From Candidatus Saccharimonadota bacterium (GTDB lineage Bacteria; Patescibacteriota; Saccharimonadia; Saccharimonadales; Saccharimonadaceae): DNA of 64,000 nucleotides. Made by a program: the position numbers and the translations under genes. The DNA lies in assembly GCA_905373795.1 (NCBI GenBank), contig CAJPUO010000001.1, positions 245,244-309,243 of the forward strand, in the 5' to 3' direction. Every line of letters starts with the position of its first letter. Position 1 is the stretch's first letter. The notes beneath the pieces are model-generated. The model was not told the DNA's origin. It was given only the letters and a program-made list of their open reading frames with translations, and searched no databases. Of this stretch, positions 9,386 through 18,205 are shown one piece after another.

Positions 9386-9532
9386 GAAATTTTTAATACG
9401 CAGCAAATAGCGCAAATAAAACATCGGTTTTATCGCCAGTACCGTCAAGATAATAAGCGGCGGTTCATGATTTTGGGTGGTCCGCCGGCACGCCGCGGAA
9501 AAACAGTAGCGAACGACATTGATTCAAGATAG
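9386..9532 (+). pseudogene. Decayed P-loop-like fragment after paralogue B
   Basis: The frame of the preceding gene stays open for 48 codons past its TGA and contains RFMILGGPPARRGKT, reminiscent of a P-loop kinase Walker A region. It has no convincing start codon or ribosome-binding site. Either a gene remnant or chance; no other gene fits this gap. Confidence 0.25.
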
Positions 9533-9549
9533 TACTGTATAATTAAATA

Positions 9550-10179
9550 ATGATCACCGACCACCTCCTCGCCAAATATCCCATCATTTCTGACCAAGTT
9601 GACGCCAAAGAGCTCGGCGTCTTGCTACGAGAATTGGAAAAGGTGCTGCAAAGCGGCGCGGCGGGAAACATCGTCGAGTTTGGCTGTTATGTCGGCACGA
9701 CCAGCTTGTTCATCCGGCGGCTGCTGGACGCTTATGATTTTGCTGGTGAGTTTCATGTTTACGATTCGTTTATGGGCTTGCCAGAAAAAACCCAAGCCGA
9801 CGCCAGCGCTGCCGGCGAGCAGTTCAAGGCGGGCGAGCTGCTCGCGCCACGTAAAACCTTCATTCAGAATTTCAAAAAGGCTGGCTTGAAACTGCCGATT
9901 ATTCACAAAGGTTGGTTTGCTGATTTTACTCCTGACGACGTGCCGGAAAGTATCATCTTTGCGTTTTTTGACGGCGATTTTTATGAGTCAATTGTCGATT
10001 CATTCCGCCTGTGCGACGGCAAGTTTCAGAAAAAGGCGACTATCATCGTTGATGACTATGCCAATGAAGCCTTGCCAGGCGCAGCGCGGGCGGTTGATAA
10101 GTGGCTGGCGAACAATCGTCAATATACGTCGAGAACGGAGTCTAGCCTGGCAATTATTTCCTCTTGTCCAAAAACATAA
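9550..10179 (+). CDS. TylF/macrocin O-methyltransferase-like protein
   Basis: 209 residues with a Rossmann SAM-binding start (IVEFGCYVGTTSLFI, about 42-56), EFHVYDSFMGLPEK and the metal-binding acidic motifs FAFFDGDFYES and IIVDDYANEALPGA. These match TylF-type, metal-dependent O-methyltransferases of small molecules or sugars. TATAAT at 9538-9543 lies 6 nt before the ATG, a leaderless arrangement. The gene stands alone before the arginine deiminase operon; the substrate is unknown. Confidence 0.8.
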   Translation: MITDHLLAKYPIISDQVDAKELGVLLRELEKVLQSGAAGNIVEFGCYVGTTSLFIRRLLDAYDFAGEFHVYDSFMGLPEKTQADASAAGEQFKAGELLAPRKTFIQNFKKAGLKLPIIHKGWFADFTPDDVPESIIFAFFDGDFYESIVDSFRLCDGKFQKKATIIVDDYANEALPGAARAVDKWLANNRQYTSRTESSLAIISSCPKT

Positions 10180-10225
10180 ACGTGTTACAATAGAAGCATT
10201 AACAATATAAACAGGGGGGTCTGTG

Positions 10226-11476
10226 ATGGATGAGCCAATTCACATCACGTCTGAAATAGGAAAACTTAAAACCGTTTTATTGCATCGGCCAGGCAAGGAG
10301 CTGGAAAATCTAACTCCGGATTATCTGACCGATCTTTTATTTGACGATATTCCATATTTGGAGGTTGCGCAAAAGGAGCACGACGCGTTTGCTCAAACAT
10401 TGCGCGATCATGGCGTCGAAGTTTTGTACCTGGACGAGCTGGTTGCCGAAGCTTTGAGCTCTGACCAGTCTGACCAGCTTCGCGAGCAATTTGTCGACGA
10501 AATGCTGGCGGCTTCCAAGCAGGGTTCGCGCCGAATCACGCAGGTTCTGCGCCAATTCTTATTGGATTTGCCGACTCACGCTATGGTTCGCAAGATCATG
10601 GCCGGCGTGCGCAAGGACGAAATTACGCTGCCACCGGAACACCATCGGCAGCTGCATAATATGATTGAGAAGAATCATTATCCGTTCTATCTTGATCCGA
10701 TGCCAAATTTGTACTTTACGCGCGACCCGGCTGCAGCCATTGGTAATGGCCTGACGATTAATAAGATGCATTGGCCGGCACGCCGCCGCGAATCGCTGTT
10801 TATGCGCTATATTATTGATCATCATCCGCGGTTTGCTGGTAAGAATGTGCCGGTGTGGTACGACCGCCACGAAAAGTTCTCGATGGAGGGCGGCGATGAA
10901 CTAGTATTAAACGGCAAAGTAATGGCGATTGGCATATCAGAGCGCACCACGGCTGAGGCGATTGAAAAGATGGCAACCAAGCTGTTTGCCGGTTCCAACT
11001 TTAAGAAAGTCGTTGCTATGGAAATTCCGAAGTCGCACGCTTTCATGCACCTGGACACAGTGTTTACCATGATTGATCGGGACAAGTTTACTATTCATCC
11101 GGAAATCCGCGATCGCGGCGGTAAGATGAACTGCTTCGTGCTGGAGAAAGTTGAAGGCCAGCCGTTCCCGCGTATTACGCATGAGACGGATCTTGAACAC
11201 GTCTTGCGAGTAGCACTGGAGGTGCCAAATGTCACGCTGATCGAGTGCGGCGGCGGCGATCCAATTGCAGCAGCCCGCGAGCAGTGGAATGACGGCTCCA
11301 ATACCTTGGCGATTGCGCCGGGCGTGGTGGTAACGTATGACCGCAACTACGTCACCAACCAAAAACTGCGCGAGCATGGCGTTGAAGTTATCGAAGTCAG
11401 CGGCGCTGAGCTTGGCCGCGGCCGCGGCGGCCCGCGCTGTATGAGTATGCCGCTAGTACGGGAGGATGTGTTTTAA
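10226..11476 (+). CDS. arcA: Arginine deiminase
   Basis: 416 residues; converts arginine to citrulline and ammonia in the cytoplasm. Family motifs include the substrate-binding FTRDPAAAIGNG, SMEGGDELVLN, HLDTVFTM, CGGGDPIAAAREQWNDG and the C-terminal catalytic cysteine C405 in GPRCMSMPL. The ATG at 10226 is preferred over the GTG three bases upstream because of the strong GGGGGG ribosome-binding site at 10214-10219. A TACAAT box near 10186 gives a leader of about 35 nt, unlike the leaderless neighbours. First gene of arcA-arcB-arcD-arcC; its TAA overlaps the next ATG by one base. Confidence 0.97.
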   Translation: MDEPIHITSEIGKLKTVLLHRPGKELENLTPDYLTDLLFDDIPYLEVAQKEHDAFAQTLRDHGVEVLYLDELVAEALSSDQSDQLREQFVDEMLAASKQGSRRITQVLRQFLLDLPTHAMVRKIMAGVRKDEITLPPEHHRQLHNMIEKNHYPFYLDPMPNLYFTRDPAAAIGNGLTINKMHWPARRRESLFMRYIIDHHPRFAGKNVPVWYDRHEKFSMEGGDELVLNGKVMAIGISERTTAEAIEKMATKLFAGSNFKKVVAMEIPKSHAFMHLDTVFTMIDRDKFTIHPEIRDRGGKMNCFVLEKVEGQPFPRITHETDLEHVLRVALEVPNVTLIECGGGDPIAAAREQWNDGSNTLAIAPGVVVTYDRNYVTNQKLREHGVEVIEVSGAELGRGRGGPRCMSMPLVREDVF

Positions 11477-12465
11477 TGGCGCAAAGTTTGAAAGGCCGGT
11501 CGCTATTAACCTTAAGCGACTACACGGCGGAAGAAATTCGTTTACTACTGGATACGGCGCGTGAATATAAGCGGCTGAAATATGCCGGTGTGCCGCATCG
11601 GATTCATGAAGGTAAAAATGTGGCGCTGTTGTTTGAGAAAACCTCGACCCGTACGCGCTGCGCCTTTACGGTGGCAGCTAACGACCTCGGTGCCGCGCCA
11701 GAATACCTTGGTAAAGACGACATCCAGCTCGGCAAGAAAGAGACAGTTGAAGATACCGCCAAGGTACTAGGCCGGATGTTTGACGGTATTGAGTTTCGCG
11801 GCTTTGCACACAAGACTGTGGAAGATCTGGCGAAGCGTGCCGGTGTGCCGGTGTGGAACGGATTGACTGATCAATTCCATCCGACGCAGATTTTGGCTGA
11901 CTTCATGACTATTGAGGAGCATGTTGGCAGACTGAAAGATACGAAGCTGGTGTTCGTTGGCGACGGTCGTAATAACATGGCTAATAGTTTATTGATTGGT
12001 TCGGCAAAAATGGGCGTTGATTTTCGGATTTTAGCGCCGCGCGAACTTTTCCCGGACGACAGTTTGGTGCATAAGGCTAATAATTTTGCCCGGCAAAGCC
12101 ACGGTAAAGTCACGATTACCGACAACTTTGAAGAAGCTCTGCATGGCGCCGACGTGATTTACACTGACGTTTGGGTGTCGATGGGCGAGGAAGATAAGTT
12201 CGCTGAGCGTATCAATTTACTGCGCTATTTCCAAGTAAACCGCGACATGCTGAATCTGACAGGTAATCCGGAAGTTAAGTTTATGCACTGCCTGCCAGCC
12301 TTTCATGATTCCTTAACCTCTACTGGCAAGAGCGTTCAGGAAGAGTTTGGCTTGGACGCAATGGAGGTTTCGGACGAAGTATTCCGTTCGCCAAATTCAG
12401 TGGTATTTGATCAAGCGGAAAATAGGATGCATACAATCAAAGCTGTTATGGCTTTGACGCTGTAG
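11476..12465 (+). CDS. arcB: Ornithine carbamoyltransferase (catabolic)
   Basis: 329 residues. The carbamoyl-phosphate loop STRTR (57-61), HPTQILADFMT and the ornithine-binding HCLP (H271-P274) are intact. In the arginine deiminase pathway it works in the phosphorolytic direction, splitting citrulline into ornithine and carbamoyl phosphate. Its start overlaps the arcA stop in TAATG, so translation is coupled. The symbol follows operon context; by sequence alone argF would serve equally well. No arginine-biosynthesis genes are seen nearby. Confidence 0.96.
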   Translation: MAQSLKGRSLLTLSDYTAEEIRLLLDTAREYKRLKYAGVPHRIHEGKNVALLFEKTSTRTRCAFTVAANDLGAAPEYLGKDDIQLGKKETVEDTAKVLGRMFDGIEFRGFAHKTVEDLAKRAGVPVWNGLTDQFHPTQILADFMTIEEHVGRLKDTKLVFVGDGRNNMANSLLIGSAKMGVDFRILAPRELFPDDSLVHKANNFARQSHGKVTITDNFEEALHGADVIYTDVWVSMGEEDKFAERINLLRYFQVNRDMLNLTGNPEVKFMHCLPAFHDSLTSTGKSVQEEFGLDAMEVSDEVFRSPNSVVFDQAENRMHTIKAVMALTL

Positions 12466-12501
12466 TTGTCGTAATAAGGGAGTTAAGGAGGCTCCGGGAC
12501 A

Positions 12502-14061
12502 ATGGTAGAAAAAATTAAAAAAACAAAGCGAAAGATTCTGCGCTCGCCGTCGGCATTTGCGGGACTGTTTCTGGTCATTATAATCATGGCGGCGCTGACG
12601 TGGGTGATTCCGTCGGGTTCTTATAAAACTAAGGAGAATCCAGATGATCCATCGAAAACAGTTCGTATATCTGGCACGTATAAAGAGTCGCCAAAGTTCA
12701 CGGTTACAAAAGAAGGTAAAAAGGAAGTTATAAAAGACGACGTGCGCCAGGGCGCATGGGATGTTGCTATGGCTCCGGTCAAGGGTATGACTGAGAAACT
12801 TGACGTGATCGTCTTTGTGATGATTCTTGGCGGTTTCTTGGGCGTAGTGATGAAGACTGGCGCGCTGGACGCCATGCTGGGATCTATGCTTTTGAAAATG
12901 AAGGGCAAGGAAAAGTGGCTGATTCCTATTCTAATGATATTCTTTGCTATCGGTGGTACTACCTATGGTATGCAAGAGGAAACAGTGGCGTTTTATGCGC
13001 TTATTATTCCAATCATGATTGCGGCTGGTTACAATGCAATGACAGCGGTGCTGGTGATTGTGCTGGGTTCGGGTGCTGGTCTAATTGGTTCGACAATTAA
13101 CCCGTTCTCAACTGGCATTGCCGCTCGGACTGCCGACATGCCGCTGGCTAATGTTTTCCCGATTCAGTTTACGGTGTTGGGGCTAAGCTTAATTGCGGCG
13201 ATTGTCTTTACTATGCGCTACGCTGCAAAGGTTAAATCTGGCAAGTATGCTAAAGACGACCGCACCAAGCCAACCGTGGCAACTACGCTGGATATGAGCA
13301 ACGTGCCAAAATTCACTGGTACGCGCAAAGCGATCATGGCAATCTTCGGGCTAACTTTTGTGATAATGATTTTGTCGCTGATTCCATGGGAAGATTTTGG
13401 CGTTAAAGTCTTCAGCGATTTCCACACATGGCTAGCTAATCTACCAGTATTCGGCGCAGTAATGGGAGTGAGCCATAATGTGGCGCTCGGTAATTGGTAC
13501 TTTAGCGAAATTTCAGTTCTATTCTTAATATCGGCAATTCTAGTCGGATTTATTTACCGCAAAGAGTTCAAAAAACAGGACGTAGCGCTAGTTGATACGT
13601 TCATAAAAGGTATCGGCGATTTGCTGCCAGTGGCATTGATTATTGCGGTAGCAACGGGCGTATCGGTGGTGATGAATAACGGTGCTATCCAAGATACAGT
13701 CATTCATTGGGGCGAGGACTTGCTGAAGTCAGCAAATGGCAGTATCGTTGGTATCTTGGCATTTATATTCTATTTGCCGATGAGCGTATTAATTCCTTCA
13801 TCGTCCGGTTTGGCGGCGGCAACTATGCCAATTTTGGCGCCGATTGCCGACCTGGTTGGCGCGGGTAAAGACATGATCGTGGCTGGTTACTCGACAGCGG
13901 TTGGTTTGGTTAACCTAGTAGCTCCGACGATCGCTTCGCTGATGGGCGGCTTGGCGCTAGCTGGCGTGTCGTATCGTAAATATCTGCTGCGGACTCTGCC
14001 GATTATGATTGTATTTGCAATAATCTGCATGGGTACTATTGCAGTGTTTGGAGTGCTTTAA
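12502..14061 (+). CDS. arcD: YfcC-family arginine/ornithine antiporter
   Basis: 519 residues, polytopic membrane protein with about 12 hydrophobic segments. Sequences such as GGTTYGMQEETVAFYALIIP and GSGAGLIGSTINPFSTGIAA are typical of the YfcC/DcuC-like carrier family, which includes ArcD of Gram-positive arginine deiminase operons. The expected role is exchange of external arginine for internal ornithine. A strong AAGGAGG site precedes the ATG by 11 nt. Transport direction and substrate are inferred from operon position. Confidence 0.88.
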   Translation: MVEKIKKTKRKILRSPSAFAGLFLVIIIMAALTWVIPSGSYKTKENPDDPSKTVRISGTYKESPKFTVTKEGKKEVIKDDVRQGAWDVAMAPVKGMTEKLDVIVFVMILGGFLGVVMKTGALDAMLGSMLLKMKGKEKWLIPILMIFFAIGGTTYGMQEETVAFYALIIPIMIAAGYNAMTAVLVIVLGSGAGLIGSTINPFSTGIAARTADMPLANVFPIQFTVLGLSLIAAIVFTMRYAAKVKSGKYAKDDRTKPTVATTLDMSNVPKFTGTRKAIMAIFGLTFVIMILSLIPWEDFGVKVFSDFHTWLANLPVFGAVMGVSHNVALGNWYFSEISVLFLISAILVGFIYRKEFKKQDVALVDTFIKGIGDLLPVALIIAVATGVSVVMNNGAIQDTVIHWGEDLLKSANGSIVGILAFIFYLPMSVLIPSSSGLAAATMPILAPIADLVGAGKDMIVAGYSTAVGLVNLVAPTIASLMGGLALAGVSYRKYLLRTLPIMIVFAIICMGTIAVFGVL

Positions 14062-14064
14062 TTT

Positions 14065-15009
14065 ATGGCGCGTACAATAGTAGTCGCACTCGGAGGCAAT
14101 GCCCTGCAAAAGCAGGGCGAAGCCTCATCGGCGCAGCAGCAGCGGGTGGCTGACGAGACAGTTCGCCAGCTTTTACCACTTATCCAGGCGGGTCATAATG
14201 TGGCGATTGTTCATGGCAATGGACCGCAAGTCGGCAATATCGTCCTGCACGAAGAAGCGATCAATACAGCTGATGTGCCGAGCTTACCGCTGGAGGATTG
14301 CGGCGCAATGAGCCAGGGCTTGATCGGTTTCTGGCTGCAGCAGGCGCTGCACGATGCGTTCGCGTCTAATGGTATTGACCGCAGCGCAGTTAGCATGATT
14401 ACGCAGACCATTGTCGATTCAAGCGACCCGGCCTTTCAGAATCCGACCAAACCAATCGGGCCGTTTTATTCCGAGGAGGAGGCTAAAACTGTTGCCAGCG
14501 AGCGCGGCTACACGGTGAAAGAAGATGCCGGCCGCGGCTGGCGGCGCGTCGTACCTTCGCCGAAACCGCAAACAATTGTCGAGGCAGATGTTATAAAATC
14601 GCTGGTTTCTGCTGGCGTGACAGTAGTTTCGACTGGCGGCGGCGGTATTCCTGTTTTACAGGACGAAGCCGGACAATTGAAGGGCGTGGCGGCAGTGATT
14701 GATAAAGATTTTGGCGCTGCCAAATTGGCGGATCTTCTGGAAGCAGATACGCTGTTGATCTTGACATCGGTTGATGCGGCTAAGATTAATTTTGGCAAGC
14801 CGGACGAACAATCGCTTGAAGAAGTCTCGATGGCAGAATTACAAAAGCACATTGACGACGGGCAATTCGCAGCCGGCTCTATGCTGCCAAAAACCCAAGC
14901 AGCTCTGAGCTTCTTGACCGGCGGCACCGGACGTACAGCAATTATTACTTCGCTGGAAAAGACCGCCGAAGCGATTACTGGTACGGCGGGTACGCGGATT
15001 AAATCGTAG
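14065..15009 (+). CDS. arcC: Carbamate kinase
   Basis: 314 residues. The amino-acid-kinase fold begins VVALGGNALQKQGE, with HGNGPQVG, STGGGGIPV and the nucleotide-binding TSVDAAKINFGKP and GSMLPKTQAA segments. It transfers phosphate from carbamoyl phosphate to ADP, the ATP-yielding step of the pathway. It follows arcD by 3 bp and is closed by a stem-loop terminator. With arcA, arcB and arcD it gives a complete route from external arginine to ATP, ornithine and ammonia. Confidence 0.96.
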   Translation: MARTIVVALGGNALQKQGEASSAQQQRVADETVRQLLPLIQAGHNVAIVHGNGPQVGNIVLHEEAINTADVPSLPLEDCGAMSQGLIGFWLQQALHDAFASNGIDRSAVSMITQTIVDSSDPAFQNPTKPIGPFYSEEEAKTVASERGYTVKEDAGRGWRRVVPSPKPQTIVEADVIKSLVSAGVTVVSTGGGGIPVLQDEAGQLKGVAAVIDKDFGAAKLADLLEADTLLILTSVDAAKINFGKPDEQSLEEVSMAELQKHIDDGQFAAGSMLPKTQAALSFLTGGTGRTAIITSLEKTAEAITGTAGTRIKS

Positions 15010-15027
15010 CTTGTAGATTTATCTAAA

Positions 15028-15067
15028 ATAAAGTCTCCTCGTTTTTTCACGAAGTGGGGAGATTTTA
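15028..15067 (+). terminator. Terminator of the arc operon
   Basis: Imperfect inverted repeat AAAGTCTCC / GGGGAGATTTT followed by T residues, 20 bp after the arcC stop. Confidence 0.6.
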
Positions 15068-15125
15068 GTACGGCAAACTATGATCAAGATTGCCAAAGCA
15101 TAACAGTTTATCGTATAATTTTTTC

Positions 15126-16055
15126 ATGGTGGTGGGCTACTTTGAACGGCGATCGCTGTCTGAAAATTTGACGCAAACCAATATCATGCACGCAAATTGC
15201 TGGGTGCATGTTAATGGCAAGCTTGCTGGCACGGATATAAGTGATCTGGCAGACGGTTTTTCGCTGAATCCTAATATCATTCGCGATGCTGCCGACGTCC
15301 ACGAACTGCCGAGAGTTGAACTTTCCGGCGGTGTTGAATATATTTTCGCCCGCGTACCGCTCGGCGCGGTTGATTCCGGCAAGACCGTACCGTTCCTGAT
15401 GATTATCCATAAAAATCACTATATTACGATTGCGCCGCAAGCGAAGTTTTCGCCGCTTGATGTCAGAGATTTTTTGGCAGCAACTACTGAACGTCCGGCT
15501 GGCATTTTTAGCGCAAATCTGGCGTATATTATTTCGCAGTACGAACAGCGCGTCCATTCGCTGACCGAGAAAATTAGCGGCGCCAGGCAGCGGCTGAGCC
15601 GATATGAGGTGCAAAATGCCGACTTTATTCAATTTGTGGCTATAGAAGGCAGTCTTAACGGCTATCGCAGCAGCCTGGAAGGTATTTCCAGCGTGATAAC
15701 CCAATTGAGGGATAATCGCCACGGTTTATTTAATACGCGCGATTTGGAAGACCTTGAGGATATTGATTTGCATATTCGCCAAATCTTGGTGGCTATTAGC
15801 TCCAGCGTGCACACGATCTCCAGTATCCAAAACGCCTATTCGACAATTGCCAATAATGTTTTGAACCAGCGCATGAAGGTTTTGACCGCTATTACAATTT
15901 TACTGGCGATTCCGAATGTTTTTTACGGTATGTACGGTATGAATATCGGGCTGCCGTTTCAGCACGAGCCTTGGGCATATGTGGGAATTGTCGGCTTTAC
16001 CATAGTATTAATCTTGTTTGTGTCGGTTTTTGCCAGGCGAATCCGTCTGTTTTAG
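15126..16055 (+). CDS. corA: CorA-family divalent cation transporter
   Basis: 309 residues from the ATG at 15126. The two C-terminal transmembrane helices flank the signature YGMYGMN, the selectivity motif for Mg2+ (or Co2+/Ni2+). The N-terminal two thirds form the cytoplasmic domain with a long amphipathic helix (about 130-220). A longer frame starts upstream, but TATAAT at 15114-15119 lies 6 nt before this ATG. Single gene. Confidence 0.92.
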   Translation: MVVGYFERRSLSENLTQTNIMHANCWVHVNGKLAGTDISDLADGFSLNPNIIRDAADVHELPRVELSGGVEYIFARVPLGAVDSGKTVPFLMIIHKNHYITIAPQAKFSPLDVRDFLAATTERPAGIFSANLAYIISQYEQRVHSLTEKISGARQRLSRYEVQNADFIQFVAIEGSLNGYRSSLEGISSVITQLRDNRHGLFNTRDLEDLEDIDLHIRQILVAISSSVHTISSIQNAYSTIANNVLNQRMKVLTAITILLAIPNVFYGMYGMNIGLPFQHEPWAYVGIVGFTIVLILFVSVFARRIRLF

Positions 16056-16388
16056 ATAGCGCATTCCGCTTGACGCGCCTAAAATCGTTTGGTAATATTG
16101 GTGACGTGTCTCGCGCCGAAGCATTCAATTGCTTAAAGATGGGTAATAAAGGTCGAAGCGCGTGAGGCTGCGCATAAGTACGAGGAGTACAAAACACATG
16201 CCAATAGCAATCAATTTTGTGTCTTCCAGGCGCAAAAAGATAGCCGTTGATGTGGTGCCTGCCGAATGGCAAACATACATAGCACAATAAATAATGTGCA
16301 GTCGCTCTTGATTAAAGTAAAAGGGGGACGACTATAAATAAATCCCGCTCCAAAGGCACCGGAGCGGGATTTTGGTATTGATGAGAAA
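16056..16388. other. 333-bp intergenic region with a promoter and no clear gene
   Basis: TTGACG-17 bp-TAATAT at 16070-16098 is a good sigma-70-type promoter. About 240 bp later comes a strong terminator. Between them the only start with a ribosome-binding site (GAGGAG) is a 30-codon frame at 16198-16290 (MPIAINFVSSRRKK...). Another frame reads AAHKYEEYKTHANSNQF without a start. A small RNA or a decayed gene are both possible. Confidence 0.4.
16340..16372. terminator. Bidirectional stem-loop terminator
   Basis: Perfect 12-bp inverted repeat AAATCCCGCTCC / GGAGCGGGATTT with a 9-nt loop and flanking A/T tracts. It serves the dsbA-like gene on the minus strand and any transcript crossing 16.1-16.3 kb on the plus strand. 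Confidence 0.85.
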
Positions 16389-17081
16389 TTAATCTTTAAC
16401 TTCGACGCCAGCGCTTTTTAGGGCGTCTTTGATGGCCGATTCAATTGAGCCAGTATTGTCCATCTGGACGTTCTTGCCGTTAACATAAAAGGTCGGTGTA
16501 GCCTTAACGCCGTGCTGTCGTCCGACTGCCAGATCAAAGTCGATTTTATTTTTTACCTTGGCGCTAGCGATATCCGACTTATATTGGTTAATATTAAGCT
16601 TTAACTGTTCGGCGTATGACTGGAAAACATTGCTGCGTTCGCTGGTGTTGGCGTTATTCCAAGCGTCTTGGTTAGTATAAAGAAGCTCGTTCATTTCCCA
16701 GAATTTACCCTGCAATCCAGCCGCTTCAGCTACCGCCGCCGCTGCTCGCGCGTTCGGGTGAGAGCTGGCGATTGGGAAATTACGGAAAATCAGCAGCGTA
16801 TTATCTTTATACTTTTCAACAGCGCTTTTCGCTTTTGGCGCGGCAGTACTACATCCCGGACATTGGTAGTCGGCGTACTCAATAACGGTTACCTTGGCGT
16901 TTTTATTGCCGTACGTATGGTCGGCGATGTTGCTATTGCGTTTTTCAGCGCCGATTATTTTATTCATACTTTCTTCGGTAATGTTGCTAACATCCAGCCG
17001 GTCTTGGGTTGACATATAAATCATTCCGGCAATTACCATCCCGACAATTATCATAAAAACTATCCAACTTTTTTTATTCAT
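16389..17081 (-). CDS. Membrane-anchored DsbA-like thiol-disulfide oxidoreductase
   Basis: 230 residues. N-terminal signal anchor (about 5-23), then a thioredoxin-fold domain with active site CPGC (C74-C77, YADYQCPGCS) and the cis-Pro loop KATPTFYVNG. It probably forms disulfides in proteins outside the membrane. The surface protein at 32.9 kb and the phage pIII-like protein both have paired cysteines and could be clients (inference). A strong GGAGGA site precedes the ATG. Its end abuts a strong terminator. Confidence 0.88.
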   Translation of the reverse strand: MNKKSWIVFMIIVGMVIAGMIYMSTQDRLDVSNITEESMNKIIGAEKRNSNIADHTYGNKNAKVTVIEYADYQCPGCSTAAPKAKSAVEKYKDNTLLIFRNFPIASSHPNARAAAAVAEAAGLQGKFWEMNELLYTNQDAWNNANTSERSNVFQSYAEQLKLNINQYKSDIASAKVKNKIDFDLAVGRQHGVKATPTFYVNGKNVQMDNTGSIESAIKDALKSAGVEVKD

Positions 17082-17135
17082 AGTTCCTCCAAATTACTCT
17101 AGTCAGTATAGCATAATATAGGGTACAATTAAACC

Positions 17136-18158
17136 ATGATGGTTGTGCTGCCAGTTGTCTATATTGTCGTTTTTTTATGCCTTTTGGTGGTGTTGGGAAT
17201 TCATCCGCAGTTATCGTCGCATAGCCGGTTTGAGCTGCAGCGGCGGGTGCGCGCTGGCGATAGCGAGGCGGAGTTGTTGCTAAAGCGCCATATGCTGCTG
17301 CGCGATATTTTTTCTTTGCAGCGCGTTATTTCGGCAATTTTATTGGTGGTGCTAAGTGTTATCGGCGTGGAATTATTTCATTGGGCGGTCGGCTTTTTCA
17401 TATCAATTTTAATCGCGCTGGAAGCCGGTGCTTTGGCGCGGGTGAGTTTGTGGCAAAAATATTCGCAAAAATTGTATGAAAAATACGAAGCTAAAATTTT
17501 GGCAGTAATTGAAAAATATCCGGCAATATTCAGAACAATTCGTTCGGTTGCGCCGATTCCTAATGACCATTACGATATTGAGTCGAAAGACGAGCTATTG
17601 TCGATGGTTAAGCAATCCGGCGACGTGTTGACGAAAGATGAAAAGCGGCTGGTTATCAACGGCTTGAGTTTTAATGAAATTTCTATCGACACGGTGATGA
17701 CGCCGCGGAGTATGATTGAGTCGGTCAAGTCAGACGAGCTGCTTGGGCCGCTGGTATTGGATGATTTGCATAAAAAAGGCTATAGCCGGTTTCCGGTGGT
17801 TAAGGATGACATTGATCATGTGGTCGGTATTTTGTACGTGCAAGATTTACTAATGATTGATCCGAAATCCAAGTCGCGCCGCGCGGATGCGGTTATGGAT
17901 AAGAACGTGTATTATATTCGCAATGATCGTTCGCTGAAATATGCGCTGGCGGCATTCTTAAAAGCGCAGCGGCATCTGTTTGTGGTAGTGAACGAGTTTC
18001 GAGAAACAGTTGGGCTGCTTAGTCTGGAAGACGTTATTGAAGCGCTATTGGGGCGGAAAATTGTTGACGAGTTTGACGTCTATGAAGATTTGCGCAAGGC
18101 TGCCGGGACGAATCCGCAAAAGAACAACCTATCGACTAAAAAACGCCGCGACGTTTAA
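17136..18158 (+). CDS. CBS-domain membrane protein (CorC/HlyC-like)
   Basis: 340 residues. Two N-terminal hydrophobic segments (about 2-22 and 67-95) are followed by a CBS pair (about 190-315) with VMTPRSMIESV, YSRFPVVKDD.DHVVGILYVQDLL and FRETVGLLSLEDVIEALLG, as in HlyC/CorC/CNNM proteins that regulate or perform cation efflux. The classical full DUF21 membrane domain is not complete here. TACAAT at 17124-17129 lies 6 nt before the ATG (leaderless). Confidence 0.78.
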   Translation: MMVVLPVVYIVVFLCLLVVLGIHPQLSSHSRFELQRRVRAGDSEAELLLKRHMLLRDIFSLQRVISAILLVVLSVIGVELFHWAVGFFISILIALEAGALARVSLWQKYSQKLYEKYEAKILAVIEKYPAIFRTIRSVAPIPNDHYDIESKDELLSMVKQSGDVLTKDEKRLVINGLSFNEISIDTVMTPRSMIESVKSDELLGPLVLDDLHKKGYSRFPVVKDDIDHVVGILYVQDLLMIDPKSKSRRADAVMDKNVYYIRNDRSLKYALAAFLKAQRHLFVVVNEFRETVGLLSLEDVIEALLGRKIVDEFDVYEDLRKAAGTNPQKNNLSTKKRRDV

Positions 18159-18205
18159 TATCAGTTAGCGCCGGCAAGCGCGTCTATATAGCTAAGATAA
18201 AGGCA

